NCBI GenBank assembly: GCA_016288465.1
Contig: JAEEZC010000058.1
Span: 1-32,793 of the forward strand
Direction of reading: 5' to 3'
Length of the DNA: 32,793 nt
From: Verrucomicrobiota bacterium
GTDB lineage: Bacteria; Verrucomicrobiota; Kiritimatiellia; RFP12; UBA1067
Position 1 is the first letter of the stretch. Each line of letters opens with the position of its first letter. Below the pieces are notes generated by a model. It saw only the letters and a list, made by a program, of their open reading frames with translations. It ran no database searches and was not told where the DNA came from. Below are positions 1-8,827 of the stretch, piece after piece. The position numbers and the translations under genes are program-made.

Positions 1-214
1 AGAAAGCCAATGTTAAGCCACATGATTGGCAATTGGACCTTCAAGTCAAAACGACGACGCGGCATTCCAGCGGCAAAGCCGCTCGACAAGCGCCGTGGTT
101 CGTGGTCGCGCCGGTAGGCGCAAAAAGCGCAAGGCTTTCCATGTGCTCGACAGCGTTGCACGAATCGCGGTGGATATTCCAGCGCCCTGGCGTATTTCGT
201 ATCGCGGCAAAATA

Positions 215-223
215 TGCTATAAT
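215..223 (+). promoter_or_regulatory. Extended -10 promoter TGCTATAAT
   Basis: 38 nt upstream of ATG 261, with SD GAGGAG between. Confidence 0.6.
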
Positions 224-260
224 ATCACCTTATCGCCTAAGTAGGGGCGAGAGGAGAACA

Positions 261-2372
261 ATGGACAGCAATAAGAAGCGCTATCTTGGCATAGACATCG
301 GCTCGACGACGTTCAAGGCGGTATTGGTCGCGGAGGACGGCAAGGTCGAGCGCACCGTCTACAAGCGTACGCAGCCGGTTGACGCAGGCAAGGTCGCCTG
401 CACCGGTCGGTGTTCGGGTTGCGGCGCATGCGGCGGCGGCGCGTCTAAGCGGCTCGCCCTCGAGTTTCTGAAGGTCGCAGGCATACAGTCGTTCAAGGAT
501 GTCTCCGCCATCGTCGTCACGGGAAGCCAGATCGTCGAGGATACGCGCAAGTTCATTCCGTTCGACTTCCAGGTCAGCGAGGTGACGGCGCATGTCGCGG
601 GCGCGAAGTTTCTGCATCCTGACGTGGACGCGATCATCGACTGCGGTGGCCAGGACTCCAAGTGCATGGTCTACAATCCGACCATGAAGCTCTGGACGTC
701 GATGATGTCGGGCGTGTGCGCGGCGGGCACGGGGAGCTTTCTCGACTCGGTGGCCGCGAAGCTGGGCGTAAGGATAGAGGACGTCGCCGAGAAGGTCAAC
801 TACGACTCCACCACCGAGTTCAGCTCGGTGTGCGCGGTCCTTTCCGCGACGTCCATCAACAAGTTCAAGAACCGCGTGCCCGTCGGCGACCTTCTGGCCG
901 GCGCGTGCAAGGCTCAGGCGAGGACGATTCTCAACTCCGTCGGGCAGCTGCTCCTCAACGCGCCGGGCCGCAAGATACTTTTCCAGGGCGGCGTGGCGTT
1001 CAACAGCGCCGTCGCGTACTTCCTCAAGAAGCTCACCGGCAGCGAAATCGTCATTCCGCAGTACCACGAGGTCATGGGCGCCCTCGGCGCCGCGGTGATC
1101 GCGCGGCAGCTTGACGATCTGAGGGCCAAGGGCGCGCTCGACCTCTCCAAGGTCGAATACGAGCCGACGCGCGGCAAGTCGGCGGTGCTGCGAATCAAGT
1201 CCACCAAGCGCGACTTCTTCTCGACCGACAAGTCGAAGCCCCTTGTGTGGCGCAACCTGTTCTTCCCGACCGAGATTCTCAACGCGATGGGCTGCCGCAT
1301 CCGCACCCTGGAGACATACGCGGCGCTTTTCGGGCGCAAGGCGGACAAGGTGAAGGAGGCGCTCGGGCGTGCGGCGCAGAAGGGCTTCGACGGCCAGACG
1401 TGCTCGTTCCTCAGGATGCTGGAGGGCATGGAGCTGGAGAAGCCCGACTTCGTGGTCTCGACGATGCAGCCGTGCCAGCAGGCCGAGCGCGTGTTCGCCG
1501 ACCTTGTGCGCGAGTACGGCATACCCGACCGCCTGTATTCCCTGCAGACGCCGGTCAACGCGCAGAGCCGGAAGGCGGAGGAGACGATCGCAGACGGGCT
1601 CGCCGAGGCCGTCTCGCTGATGGAGAAGGCGTTCGGCATGAAGCTGGACCCCGCCCGGCTCGAGCAGGCATGCGTCCTCTCGAACGAGGCCGCCGAGCTT
1701 GCGAAGAAGTGCGCGGAGCTGCGCTTCACGTCGCCGCCGCTCGTGCGCGGAGGCGAGGCGATCTACAACGCCGTCGTGTTCTCCCAGCTCTGGGGAACCC
1801 AGGACCTCGTCGACATCCAGCGCGCCTATCTCGAGGAGCTGCAGGCGAAGAAGGAGTGGGCGGAGAAGCGCTATACGATCGACAGCACGCACCGCCTGCT
1901 CTGGCTGCATCTGCCGCCTTTCTACGACACCAAGCACCTCGACTTCATCGAGAAGACGTGCAACGCGCCGATCATCTTCGAGGAGACGAACTTCGTCGGG
2001 TGGGAGCCGCTCGACCCGAAGGACCCGTACCGTTCGCTTGCGCGCAAGCTTCTGCAGTCCGGCTTCCTCGACCCTGCGCTTCGCGTGGAATACGTGAAGG
2101 GCGCCGTAGCGGCCGGAAAGTTCAACGGAGTCATCCTCTACACGCACGGGTTCGGCCGCTGCTCGCTCGCCGACCGCGCGTTCTCGAAGCTTCTGCGCGA
2201 GACGCTCGATTCAATCGGGTGTCCGCTGCTCACGCTGGAAGGGGACTGCATGGACGCGTCGATCGACCCGTGCTCGACAGTGACCAAGATATCGTCGTTC
2301 GTGGAGGCGCTCAACCTCAACAAGTACGGCAACATCTTCGGCAGGGCGAAAGCCGCCCCTGCGGAGAAGTGA
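261..2372 (+). CDS. Acyl-CoA dehydratase activase (BadF/BadG/HgdC ASKHA ATPase) fused to a 2-hydroxyacyl-CoA dehydratase-like domain
   Basis: ORF 33..2372; start moved to ATG 261 after GAGGAG. Motifs GIDIGSTTFKAVL, VVTGSQIVEDT, IDCGGQDSKC, GVCAAGTGSFLD, FQGGVAFN, GALGAAV; HgdB-like C-terminal half. Confidence 0.85.
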   Translation: MDSNKKRYLGIDIGSTTFKAVLVAEDGKVERTVYKRTQPVDAGKVACTGRCSGCGACGGGASKRLALEFLKVAGIQSFKDVSAIVVTGSQIVEDTRKFIPFDFQVSEVTAHVAGAKFLHPDVDAIIDCGGQDSKCMVYNPTMKLWTSMMSGVCAAGTGSFLDSVAAKLGVRIEDVAEKVNYDSTTEFSSVCAVLSATSINKFKNRVPVGDLLAGACKAQARTILNSVGQLLLNAPGRKILFQGGVAFNSAVAYFLKKLTGSEIVIPQYHEVMGALGAAVIARQLDDLRAKGALDLSKVEYEPTRGKSAVLRIKSTKRDFFSTDKSKPLVWRNLFFPTEILNAMGCRIRTLETYAALFGRKADKVKEALGRAAQKGFDGQTCSFLRMLEGMELEKPDFVVSTMQPCQQAERVFADLVREYGIPDRLYSLQTPVNAQSRKAEETIADGLAEAVSLMEKAFGMKLDPARLEQACVLSNEAAELAKKCAELRFTSPPLVRGGEAIYNAVVFSQLWGTQDLVDIQRAYLEELQAKKEWAEKRYTIDSTHRLLWLHLPPFYDTKHLDFIEKTCNAPIIFEETNFVGWEPLDPKDPYRSLARKLLQSGFLDPALRVEYVKGAVAAGKFNGVILYTHGFGRCSLADRAFSKLLRETLDSIGCPLLTLEGDCMDASIDPCSTVTKISSFVEALNLNKYGNIFGRAKAAPAEK

Positions 2373-2404
2373 CGGCATGATGTCCGCCTGAGCCGAGGGG
2401 GCAG

Positions 2405-3700
2405 ATGCCGCAGGAGCCCAGATTCGGTGTCGGGAGGGTGACGCGTTTCTACGTGCCGCTTCTTCTGCAGGCGATATCCCAGACCCTTGCGTATCCTCTT
2501 GTCGCCGGCATCGTGACCCACGGCGAGCACGGGGTCAACGCCCTGACTGCGTTCAGCCAGGGCCAGATGATAATGTTCGCCATCGGCTCTCTCGGCGGAG
2601 GGCTGGTGACGACGGGGCTCGTCTTCGCGAAGACGGCCCGCGGCTTCGCAGCGTTCAGGAGGCTGAACGTGCGGATGATGTCGGTGCTCGTGGCGATAGA
2701 GTGCCTGGCGTCGCTGCCTCCGTTCTCCGACTGGATATTCGGGGGGTTCTTCGGCATGACGCCGGAGCTTGCGGAGATATCGCGCGAGACGCTGCTCTAC
2801 GGGTCCGTCATGAACGCCGGCTTCTTCGTGCGAAACGTCCCTCTTGTCGCGCTGTTCGATTCGCTCGAGAGCGGCAAGGCGAACAGGGCGACGTTCATGC
2901 GCATCATGCTGACCGCGGCGCTTTCGGTGGCGTTTCCGCATTTCGGGCTTGTCGGTCCAAGATGGGGGCTCTTCGCCCTGACGGTCGGAGTCTGGCTCGA
3001 AACCGGGCTTGGCTGGGTGTATTCGAGGCCGTACGCGCAGAAGATCGAGGCGCGTGCGGCCTCGGGCGCCGAGGAGCCGTGCGGCGTGCGCGAGCAGCTG
3101 CGCTTCACCATGCCGCTTGCAGTCGGCTATCTTCTGCTTTCGGCGTCGCCTCTCGTCATCGCCGCCTTTGTGGCGCGGACGGCGAACCCAGACGACATGC
3201 TTGCGATACACTACGTGACGCTCGGCATCGCGAACCCTATGGCGGCCGCCGCGCTGCGTATCCAGACGGTCTCGGTAAAGTTCCTGCCGGAGTACCCGGG
3301 CGACTTGAGACTCCTCGCATACGCGGTGGTTGCAGGGAGCGTCCTCGGTCTGCTGCCTATCCTCTTCGCGACGCCTCTTGTCGGCAACTGGTACTTCGGA
3401 GTGTTCCAGAACGTGCCCGAACGGATACTGCCGACGGCGCGGCTTGCGGTAGGGCTGTACTCCATATTCTGCATCTTTCACGCCGTGAGGGGAAGAATTG
3501 AGGGCATCGCGGCGGCCGCGAAGCGCTCCGACGCCGTCATGGTCGGGCAGATAGCGTATACGGTCTCGCTTTTCATCGTCTGCGCCGCCATGCTGCCGCT
3601 AGGCTGTCCGGGCTGGATGATAGCGGTCACATCCGTGACTCTTGCGCCGCTTTGCGTGACATTTGCTGTTTATGCCGCGCTCGCGGTGCGCAAAGTTTGA
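2405..3700 (+). CDS. Multi-pass membrane protein, MATE-like transporter
   Basis: 431 aa, many hydrophobic segments; overall look of a MATE/flippase-type protein, no decisive motif. Confidence 0.55.
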   Translation: MPQEPRFGVGRVTRFYVPLLLQAISQTLAYPLVAGIVTHGEHGVNALTAFSQGQMIMFAIGSLGGGLVTTGLVFAKTARGFAAFRRLNVRMMSVLVAIECLASLPPFSDWIFGGFFGMTPELAEISRETLLYGSVMNAGFFVRNVPLVALFDSLESGKANRATFMRIMLTAALSVAFPHFGLVGPRWGLFALTVGVWLETGLGWVYSRPYAQKIEARAASGAEEPCGVREQLRFTMPLAVGYLLLSASPLVIAAFVARTANPDDMLAIHYVTLGIANPMAAAALRIQTVSVKFLPEYPGDLRLLAYAVVAGSVLGLLPILFATPLVGNWYFGVFQNVPERILPTARLAVGLYSIFCIFHAVRGRIEGIAAAAKRSDAVMVGQIAYTVSLFIVCAAMLPLGCPGWMIAVTSVTLAPLCVTFAVYAALAVRKV

Positions 3701-3706
3701 TATAAT
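3698..3706 (+). promoter_or_regulatory. Extended -10 promoter TGATATAAT
   Basis: 12 nt before ATG 3719. Confidence 0.6.
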
Positions 3707-3718
3707 TTACGACAACCT

Positions 3719-4081
3719 ATGGAAGAGATAGACTTCGAGTCCGACGACTTCGCCGACATCGTGGCGAAGGACAAGCGATACGACGCGCGCGCCTACGCGC
3801 TGCTCATGGACGTTGTCCACTACCTCAGCGGAGAGGAGGGCAAGCACGTGAGCGGCGAGGACATCCTCGACGAATTCAAGGAGCGCGCGCTCGACCAGTA
3901 CGGTCCGATGACGTATACCGTGCTGACCGAATGGGGCCTCACCTGCACGGAAGACGTGGGGGAGATGATGTTCAATCTCGTCGAGGCGCGGCGAATCCGC
4001 AAGAACGACGAGGATTCCGCCGAGAGCTTCTCGGGCGGATACGACTTTCGCGAGACTTTTCTCGCCCCGTACCAGGCGTGA
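3719..4081 (+). CDS. Minf_1886 family protein (uncharacterised, PVC-associated)
   Basis: 120 aa; YDARAYALLMDVVHYL...HVSGEDILDEFKERALDQYGPMTYTVLTEWGLTCTEDVGEMMFNLVEA...GGYDF pattern recalled for this family. Confidence 0.7.
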   Translation: MEEIDFESDDFADIVAKDKRYDARAYALLMDVVHYLSGEEGKHVSGEDILDEFKERALDQYGPMTYTVLTEWGLTCTEDVGEMMFNLVEARRIRKNDEDSAESFSGGYDFRETFLAPYQA

Positions 4082-4989
4082 GCGGGGCCGTCCATAGTCC
4101 CGCAGCCGGCGAACCCACCCTTATCGAGAGATTCGGGTGGCGCGGCGCTGTGGAGCCCGGTATCGCGCGCGTCGTCTCGTCCCACGGCGACTACTACCGC
4201 ATCGTCTGCAACGAGTCGCCGGAGCCGCTGCTGGCGCGCAAGAAGAAGTCCGCGTTCGCTCGCATGAAAGTGGCTTCGCCGGACGGGATCAGGGCGGTTA
4301 AGCGGGCCGGAGAGCATCCCGACGCGCCCGTGAGGCCCGTTACCGGCGACTTCGTGCGGTTCCGCCACAACGACCGCGGCGACTCCCTCATTCTCGAGGT
4401 GCTGCCGCGGTTCTCCGTCTTCGAGCGCAGGGACCCGACGGCGCGCCGCTCGTCGCAGACGCTTGCCGTAAACTACGACACGCTTTTCGTGATGATGTCT
4501 CTCAACGAGGACTTCTCCGTGCCCAGGCTTGAGCGCTATCTCGCGCTTGCGGAAGGCGCCGGCGGCGAGACGGTCGTTGTGCTGACGAAGACGGACCTCG
4601 CCCGGGACGAGGCGGACGTGCGCGTGGCGGAGCTGCGAAAGGCGGCGGACGGGCGTGCGGAGGTGATCGCGATATCGGCTCTCACCGGCGATGGCATGGA
4701 CGGCGTCGCAAGGTATGCGCGGCCCGGCAGGACGATTGCGCTAGTCGGCTCGTCGGGCGTCGGCAAGTCGACTCTTCTGAACGCGCTCGCGGGCGAGGAG
4801 CTTTCCGCCACGCAGGAGATACAGGAGTGGTCGGGCAAGGGGCGGCACACGACGACTGTCAGGGAGCTGTCGATGCTTCCGTCCGGCGCGATGGTCATCG
4901 ACACGCCGGGAGTCCGTGAGATCGGCATCGTCGGAGAGGAGGAGTGCGGCCTGGCCAAGGGCGAGTGCTCGCACCGATACAGGAAATGA
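4078..4989 (+). CDS. rsgA: Ribosome small subunit-dependent GTPase A, C-terminally shortened
   Basis: GTG start overlapping upstream stop (GTGA). TKTD (G4), GSSGVGKSTLLNAL (G1), GRHTTTVREL, DTPGVREIG; ends at GECSHRYRK. Confidence 0.8.
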   Translation: MSGAVHSPAAGEPTLIERFGWRGAVEPGIARVVSSHGDYYRIVCNESPEPLLARKKKSAFARMKVASPDGIRAVKRAGEHPDAPVRPVTGDFVRFRHNDRGDSLILEVLPRFSVFERRDPTARRSSQTLAVNYDTLFVMMSLNEDFSVPRLERYLALAEGAGGETVVVLTKTDLARDEADVRVAELRKAADGRAEVIAISALTGDGMDGVARYARPGRTIALVGSSGVGKSTLLNALAGEELSATQEIQEWSGKGRHTTTVRELSMLPSGAMVIDTPGVREIGIVGEEECGLAKGECSHRYRK

Positions 4990-5636
4990 CCGCTCGCGCA
5001 TGTGTTCTCTGGGACTGGAACGGAACGCTTCTGGACGACACGGAGGCGTCGCTTGCCGCGTTCAACGCGCAGCTTGAGAAGCGCGGCGCGGCGCGTGTCG
5101 GCATGGACTTCTACCGCGCGCACTTCGCGTTCCCCGTAAAGCCGTTCTACGCCTTGTGCGGTGTCGACCCCGACCGCGAGGACTGGGACGAGATTGCGCG
5201 CGAATACCACGCCTCGTACGCGGCGGAGCCCAAGGCGCTGAACCGCGAGGCGATCGCAGCGCTCGAGCGCGTGAGGGCGGCCGGGGCGCGGCAGTGCGTG
5301 CTTTCGGCGCTTCGGCAGGACCTTCTCGACGCCGCGCTAGACTCGTTCGGCGTCAGGGGCTACTTCGACCTCGCGTACGGCTCGAGCGACCTGTACGGAG
5401 GCAGCAAGCTGGACCGAGCCCGCCAGCTCGTCGACAGGCTCTCGGGCTTCGACCTCGTCATGATCGGCGACGCGACGCACGACAAGGAGGTCGCTGCGGC
5501 GCTTGGGATACGATGCGTGCTCTGCGCGCAGGGCGGCCACTCGGCCGACAGGCTTCGAGCCGTCGCGCCGACGGGAGATACGCTTCTCGAAGCCGTCGGT
5601 CTTGCCCTTGGCGCGATCGACCGCGACGAAGAATGA
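4986..5636 (+). CDS. HAD-superfamily hydrolase (phosphoglycolate phosphatase-like)
   Basis: ATGA overlap with rsgA; LWDWNGTLLDD motif I, SALRQDLL motif II, MIGDATHDKEVAAALG motif IV. Confidence 0.8.
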   Translation: MTARACVLWDWNGTLLDDTEASLAAFNAQLEKRGAARVGMDFYRAHFAFPVKPFYALCGVDPDREDWDEIAREYHASYAAEPKALNREAIAALERVRAAGARQCVLSALRQDLLDAALDSFGVRGYFDLAYGSSDLYGGSKLDRARQLVDRLSGFDLVMIGDATHDKEVAAALGIRCVLCAQGGHSADRLRAVAPTGDTLLEAVGLALGAIDRDEE

Positions 5637-5658
5637 CCATGCAAATGAAAGGACCATC

Positions 5659-6234
5659 ATGAGAAGTGCAATTGCGGCCGTTGTGGTCGCCGGCATGTGC
5701 GGGGCTCTTGCGACGGAAGTCGCGGAGGAACGGCGCGGAGCGACCGAAGGCGGCGCCGGCGCGGCAGCGGAGGAGCGTACGGATGCATGGCGCGACGCCA
5801 TGCGCGCGAAGACTTTCGCACGCACTCAGGCCGACCTGGCTCTGTACGGACGGGACGGATGCAGGGAGATCGAGATGGCGTACCGCGCGTATTCGAAGAG
5901 CGGTGACGTCGACAACGAACACCTGCAGAAGCTTCTCGAGAAGTTCCCCAAGGCGAACCGCACGGGCTGCGCCGTGATGTACGCGGGCCAGCGGTCGCAG
6001 GGCAAGGACGGCGGAAAGTGGTTCCGCCTCGCGATCGAGAAGTTCGGCGACTGCATGTACGGCGACGGTGCGCAGGTCGGTGCCTACGCGCGCTTCTATC
6101 TGGCGGCGCTGCTCGAGCGCGAGGGCAGGAAGTCCGAGGCCGACGCAATCCGCGCGGAGCTTCTGAAGCTCTATCCTGACGCCCGCACGCATCGTGGGCG
6201 GAAGATGGCCGATCTCATCAATTCCGCCAAGTGA
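5659..6234 (+). CDS. Small exported hypothetical protein, helical/TPR-like
   Basis: ATG 5659 after AAAGGA; signal-like MRSAIAAVVVAGMCGALA; helical repeats in the mature part. Confidence 0.5.
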   Translation: MRSAIAAVVVAGMCGALATEVAEERRGATEGGAGAAAEERTDAWRDAMRAKTFARTQADLALYGRDGCREIEMAYRAYSKSGDVDNEHLQKLLEKFPKANRTGCAVMYAGQRSQGKDGGKWFRLAIEKFGDCMYGDGAQVGAYARFYLAALLEREGRKSEADAIRAELLKLYPDARTHRGRKMADLINSAK

Positions 6235-6302
6235 ACGCAGGTGGAAAGCGGAAGAGAGTCGTAATGGAGCCGCTGGCTCGCTCGCAGTCGGCGGCGGATT
6301 TT

Positions 6303-6311
6303 TGCTATAAT
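6303..6311 (+). promoter_or_regulatory. Extended -10 promoter TGCTATAAT (trpS)
   Basis: 8 nt before ATG 6320; no room for an SD. Confidence 0.7.
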
Positions 6312-6319
6312 ACGTAGCT

Positions 6320-7273
6320 ATGAGAATTCTGACGGGTATCCAGCCTTCGGGCAAGCTTCACTGGGGCAACTACTTCGGCGCGATGAAGTCGATGTTCGAT
6401 CTCCAGAACAAGGGCGAAAACTTCATGTTCATCGCGAATTTCCACGCGATGACGACGGTGCGGGACGGCGCGGCGCTTCGCGAGGCGACGAAGGAGGTCG
6501 CGCTTGACTATCTGGCGTGCGGGCTTGATCCCGCCAAGACGGTCATGTACAGGCAGAGCGACGTTCCCGAGGTCCAGGAGTTGGCCTGGTATCTCTCGTG
6601 CCTGACGCCGATGGGCCTTCTCGAGCGCTGCCACAGCTACAAGGACAAGATGGCGCACGGCTTCGAGGCGACCCACGGCCTCTTCGCCTATCCGGTGCTG
6701 ATGGCGGCCGACATCCTCATAATGAACTCCGACCTCGTGCCTGTGGGCAAGGACCAGAAGCAGCATCTCGAGGTGACGCGCGATCTCGCCCAGAAGTTCA
6801 ACAACGCGTATGGCGAGATATTCACGCTGCCCGACGCGTACATTCCCGAGACTGTCGCGACGATCCCCGGCACCGACGGCCAGAAGATGTCCAAAAGCTA
6901 CCACAACACCATCGAGCTCTTCGACCCGTCCGTCAAGAAGAAGGTGATGAGCATCGTCACCGACTCGCAGCCGATGGAGGCGAAGAAGGAGCCCGACGGC
7001 AATTCGATCTACGAGCTGTACAAGCTCTTCGCGACGCCCGACGAGGTCGCCGAGATGGCTGCGGCCTTCCGCGCCGGCGGCTATGGCTACGGAACGGCCA
7101 AGAAGGCGCTGCTCGCGGCGTACCACAGGCTTTTCGATCCCTTCAAGGCCCGCAGAGACGAGCTCGTCAAGGATCCCGACATGCTTGAGGACATCCTTCG
7201 TGACGGCGCGAGGCGCGCACGCGAGCGCGCGGCGGTCCAGATGGACAAGGTGCGCAAGGCCGTAGGCCTCTGA
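6320..7273 (+). CDS. trpS: Tryptophanyl-tRNA synthetase
   Basis: MRILTGIQPSGKLHWGNYFGA; KMSKSYHNTIELF; 317 aa. Confidence 0.95.
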   Translation: MRILTGIQPSGKLHWGNYFGAMKSMFDLQNKGENFMFIANFHAMTTVRDGAALREATKEVALDYLACGLDPAKTVMYRQSDVPEVQELAWYLSCLTPMGLLERCHSYKDKMAHGFEATHGLFAYPVLMAADILIMNSDLVPVGKDQKQHLEVTRDLAQKFNNAYGEIFTLPDAYIPETVATIPGTDGQKMSKSYHNTIELFDPSVKKKVMSIVTDSQPMEAKKEPDGNSIYELYKLFATPDEVAEMAAAFRAGGYGYGTAKKALLAAYHRLFDPFKARRDELVKDPDMLEDILRDGARRARERAAVQMDKVRKAVGL

Positions 7274-7319
7274 CCGACGCGTGAACCTCCGGTCGTCCGA
7301 CGGCGTTTAACTGCTTGCG

Positions 7320-7694
7320 ATGGAAGAGATTCTCCAGTGCTTCAGGAAGGGCGGCCCGGTGATGTGGCCGATACTCGCGCTTTCCGTGCTCGGGCTCGCC
7401 ATTCTCATATGGAAGGCGTTCGAGTTCAGGGCCGGGCGGCGCAGCCCGAGCGGGCTTGTCGTCGTCTCGACGATCATAACGGCCGAGCCGATGCTCGGGA
7501 TACTCGGCACGGTGACCGGCATCATGCGCACGTTCGGCGCTCTTAACGGCGCCGACGGAATGTCCAGTCCGATGGCCGCGACCTCCGGCATTGGCGAGGC
7601 TCTGATAACGACGGCGGCGGGGCTCGTGGCGTCTCTGCTGCTGCTCTTCCCGTACAACGTGCTCGACAGCAAGGCCGAAGACTCGGGCGACTGA
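7320..7694 (+). CDS. MotA/TolQ/ExbB-family proton channel, unusually short
   Basis: 124 aa; TM1 PVMWPILALSVLGLAIL; TM2/TM3 EPMLGILGTVTGIMRTF...SGIGEALITTAAGLVASLLLL typical of ExbB/TolQ. Confidence 0.85.
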   Translation: MEEILQCFRKGGPVMWPILALSVLGLAILIWKAFEFRAGRRSPSGLVVVSTIITAEPMLGILGTVTGIMRTFGALNGADGMSSPMAATSGIGEALITTAAGLVASLLLLFPYNVLDSKAEDSGD

Positions 7695-7718
7695 CGCGCG
7701 GAACGGGAGCTTCGCGAC

Positions 7719-8132
7719 ATGAGCCGCCGCAGAAGAGGAATTCGGCTTGAGATGACGTCGCTCATGGACGTCATGTTCCTCGTTCTCGTCTTCTTCATAT
7801 ACTGCATCTTCGACATGGCGGTGCACAAGGGCGTGAAGGTCGATCTGCCTGACGCCGACGGCGCCGACGAGAAGGGCGAACGCATCGTCATCACCATCAG
7901 GGCGGACGACTCCCTCCAGCTCAACGGCATGGACCTCGCCAGGGACGAGATAGTCGCGCGCGTCAAAGAGCTTCAGTCGGTGAAGATGGATCTGCCCGTG
8001 CTGATATCGGGCGACAGGAAGGCGTCGCTGGGCGCTGGCATAGGACTGCTAGGCGAACTGAGGGCCGCTGGCGTCGTCAAGGCCAGTTTTCAGGTCAAGG
8101 GAGACGCGGCGCACAGGCGTCCGGGCGGGTGA
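7719..8132 (+). CDS. ExbD/TolR-family biopolymer transport protein
   Basis: RLEMTSLMDVMFLVLVFFI (TM Asp), 137 aa, downstream of exbB-like gene. Confidence 0.85.
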   Translation: MSRRRRGIRLEMTSLMDVMFLVLVFFIYCIFDMAVHKGVKVDLPDADGADEKGERIVITIRADDSLQLNGMDLARDEIVARVKELQSVKMDLPVLISGDRKASLGAGIGLLGELRAAGVVKASFQVKGDAAHRRPGG

Positions 8133-8135
8133 GCC

Positions 8136-8789
8136 ATGCGTTTCGCGACCGCCATTGCCGTCTCCGGACTCGTCCACGCCGCGCTCGCCGCGGCGCTTGC
8201 GGCCTGGCTCGGGCGCGGAGGCGCGGCGGACGTGTCCGCGGCGCTGGACGTGTCGAGCGTCGAGCTTTCGTTTGCGGAGGAGGACGACTCGACTGCGGAG
8301 GCCTCGTTCGTTCCGCCTTCAGTCCCCTCCAAGGCCGCGGCTCCAGCTCCGCGCGAGCCGGATATGCCTGTTCCCGACGAGCCGGTCGACCTTCCGGGCA
8401 TGCCGTTCGCGACAATGCCGCCCAGTCCCGCGACCGAGCCTGAGCGGTTCGAGACGCCCGTCGCGCCGGCTGCGGAGGCGGCGCCCGTGCCAGATTCCGC
8501 TCCGAGACAGGCGAAGGTGGATGCGCCGCCTCGTCCGGCCGCCTCGATCAGACCTGACTATCCTCGCGGTCCGCGGCAGAGAGGCGAACAGGGCGACGTA
8601 ACACTTGAAATGCGGATCGGCGCGACGGGTGCCGTGGAAGACGTCCGCGTGGCTCGTTCGAGCGGACATTCCGAGCTGGACGAGGCGGCAGTAAGGGCCG
8701 TAAGAATGGCGAGATTCGTGCCCGCTAAGTCGGGCGGTGAGGCAGTTTCGTCGACCGCCCGCATTACATTGACGTTCAGGCTGAAGTAG
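8136..8789 (+). CDS. TonB-family protein
   Basis: N-terminal TM, Pro-rich middle, C-terminal RPDYPRGPRQRGEQGDVTLEMRIGATGAVEDVRVARSSGHSELDEAAVRAVRMARFVPA. Confidence 0.85.
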   Translation: MRFATAIAVSGLVHAALAAALAAWLGRGGAADVSAALDVSSVELSFAEEDDSTAEASFVPPSVPSKAAAPAPREPDMPVPDEPVDLPGMPFATMPPSPATEPERFETPVAPAAEAAPVPDSAPRQAKVDAPPRPAASIRPDYPRGPRQRGEQGDVTLEMRIGATGAVEDVRVARSSGHSELDEAAVRAVRMARFVPAKSGGEAVSSTARITLTFRLK

Positions 8790-8827
8790 GCGCGTCGGAT
8801 GCGCGTCGCACAGGAAAGGAGATCGAC

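Noticed and set aside
33-260. N-terminal extension of the first ORF (start at 33)
   Set aside because: Contains a promoter (TGCTATAAT 215-223) and an SD before ATG 261; the extension has no homology signal.
237-2147. 636-aa antisense ORF and many other long antisense or out-of-frame ORFs (e.g. 10836-12533 -, 18399-19739 -, 19694-21481 -, 27308-29158 -, 29488-31887 -)
   Set aside because: They overlap well-supported coding genes, are Arg/Ala/Leu-rich low-complexity translations, and arise from high GC with few stops.
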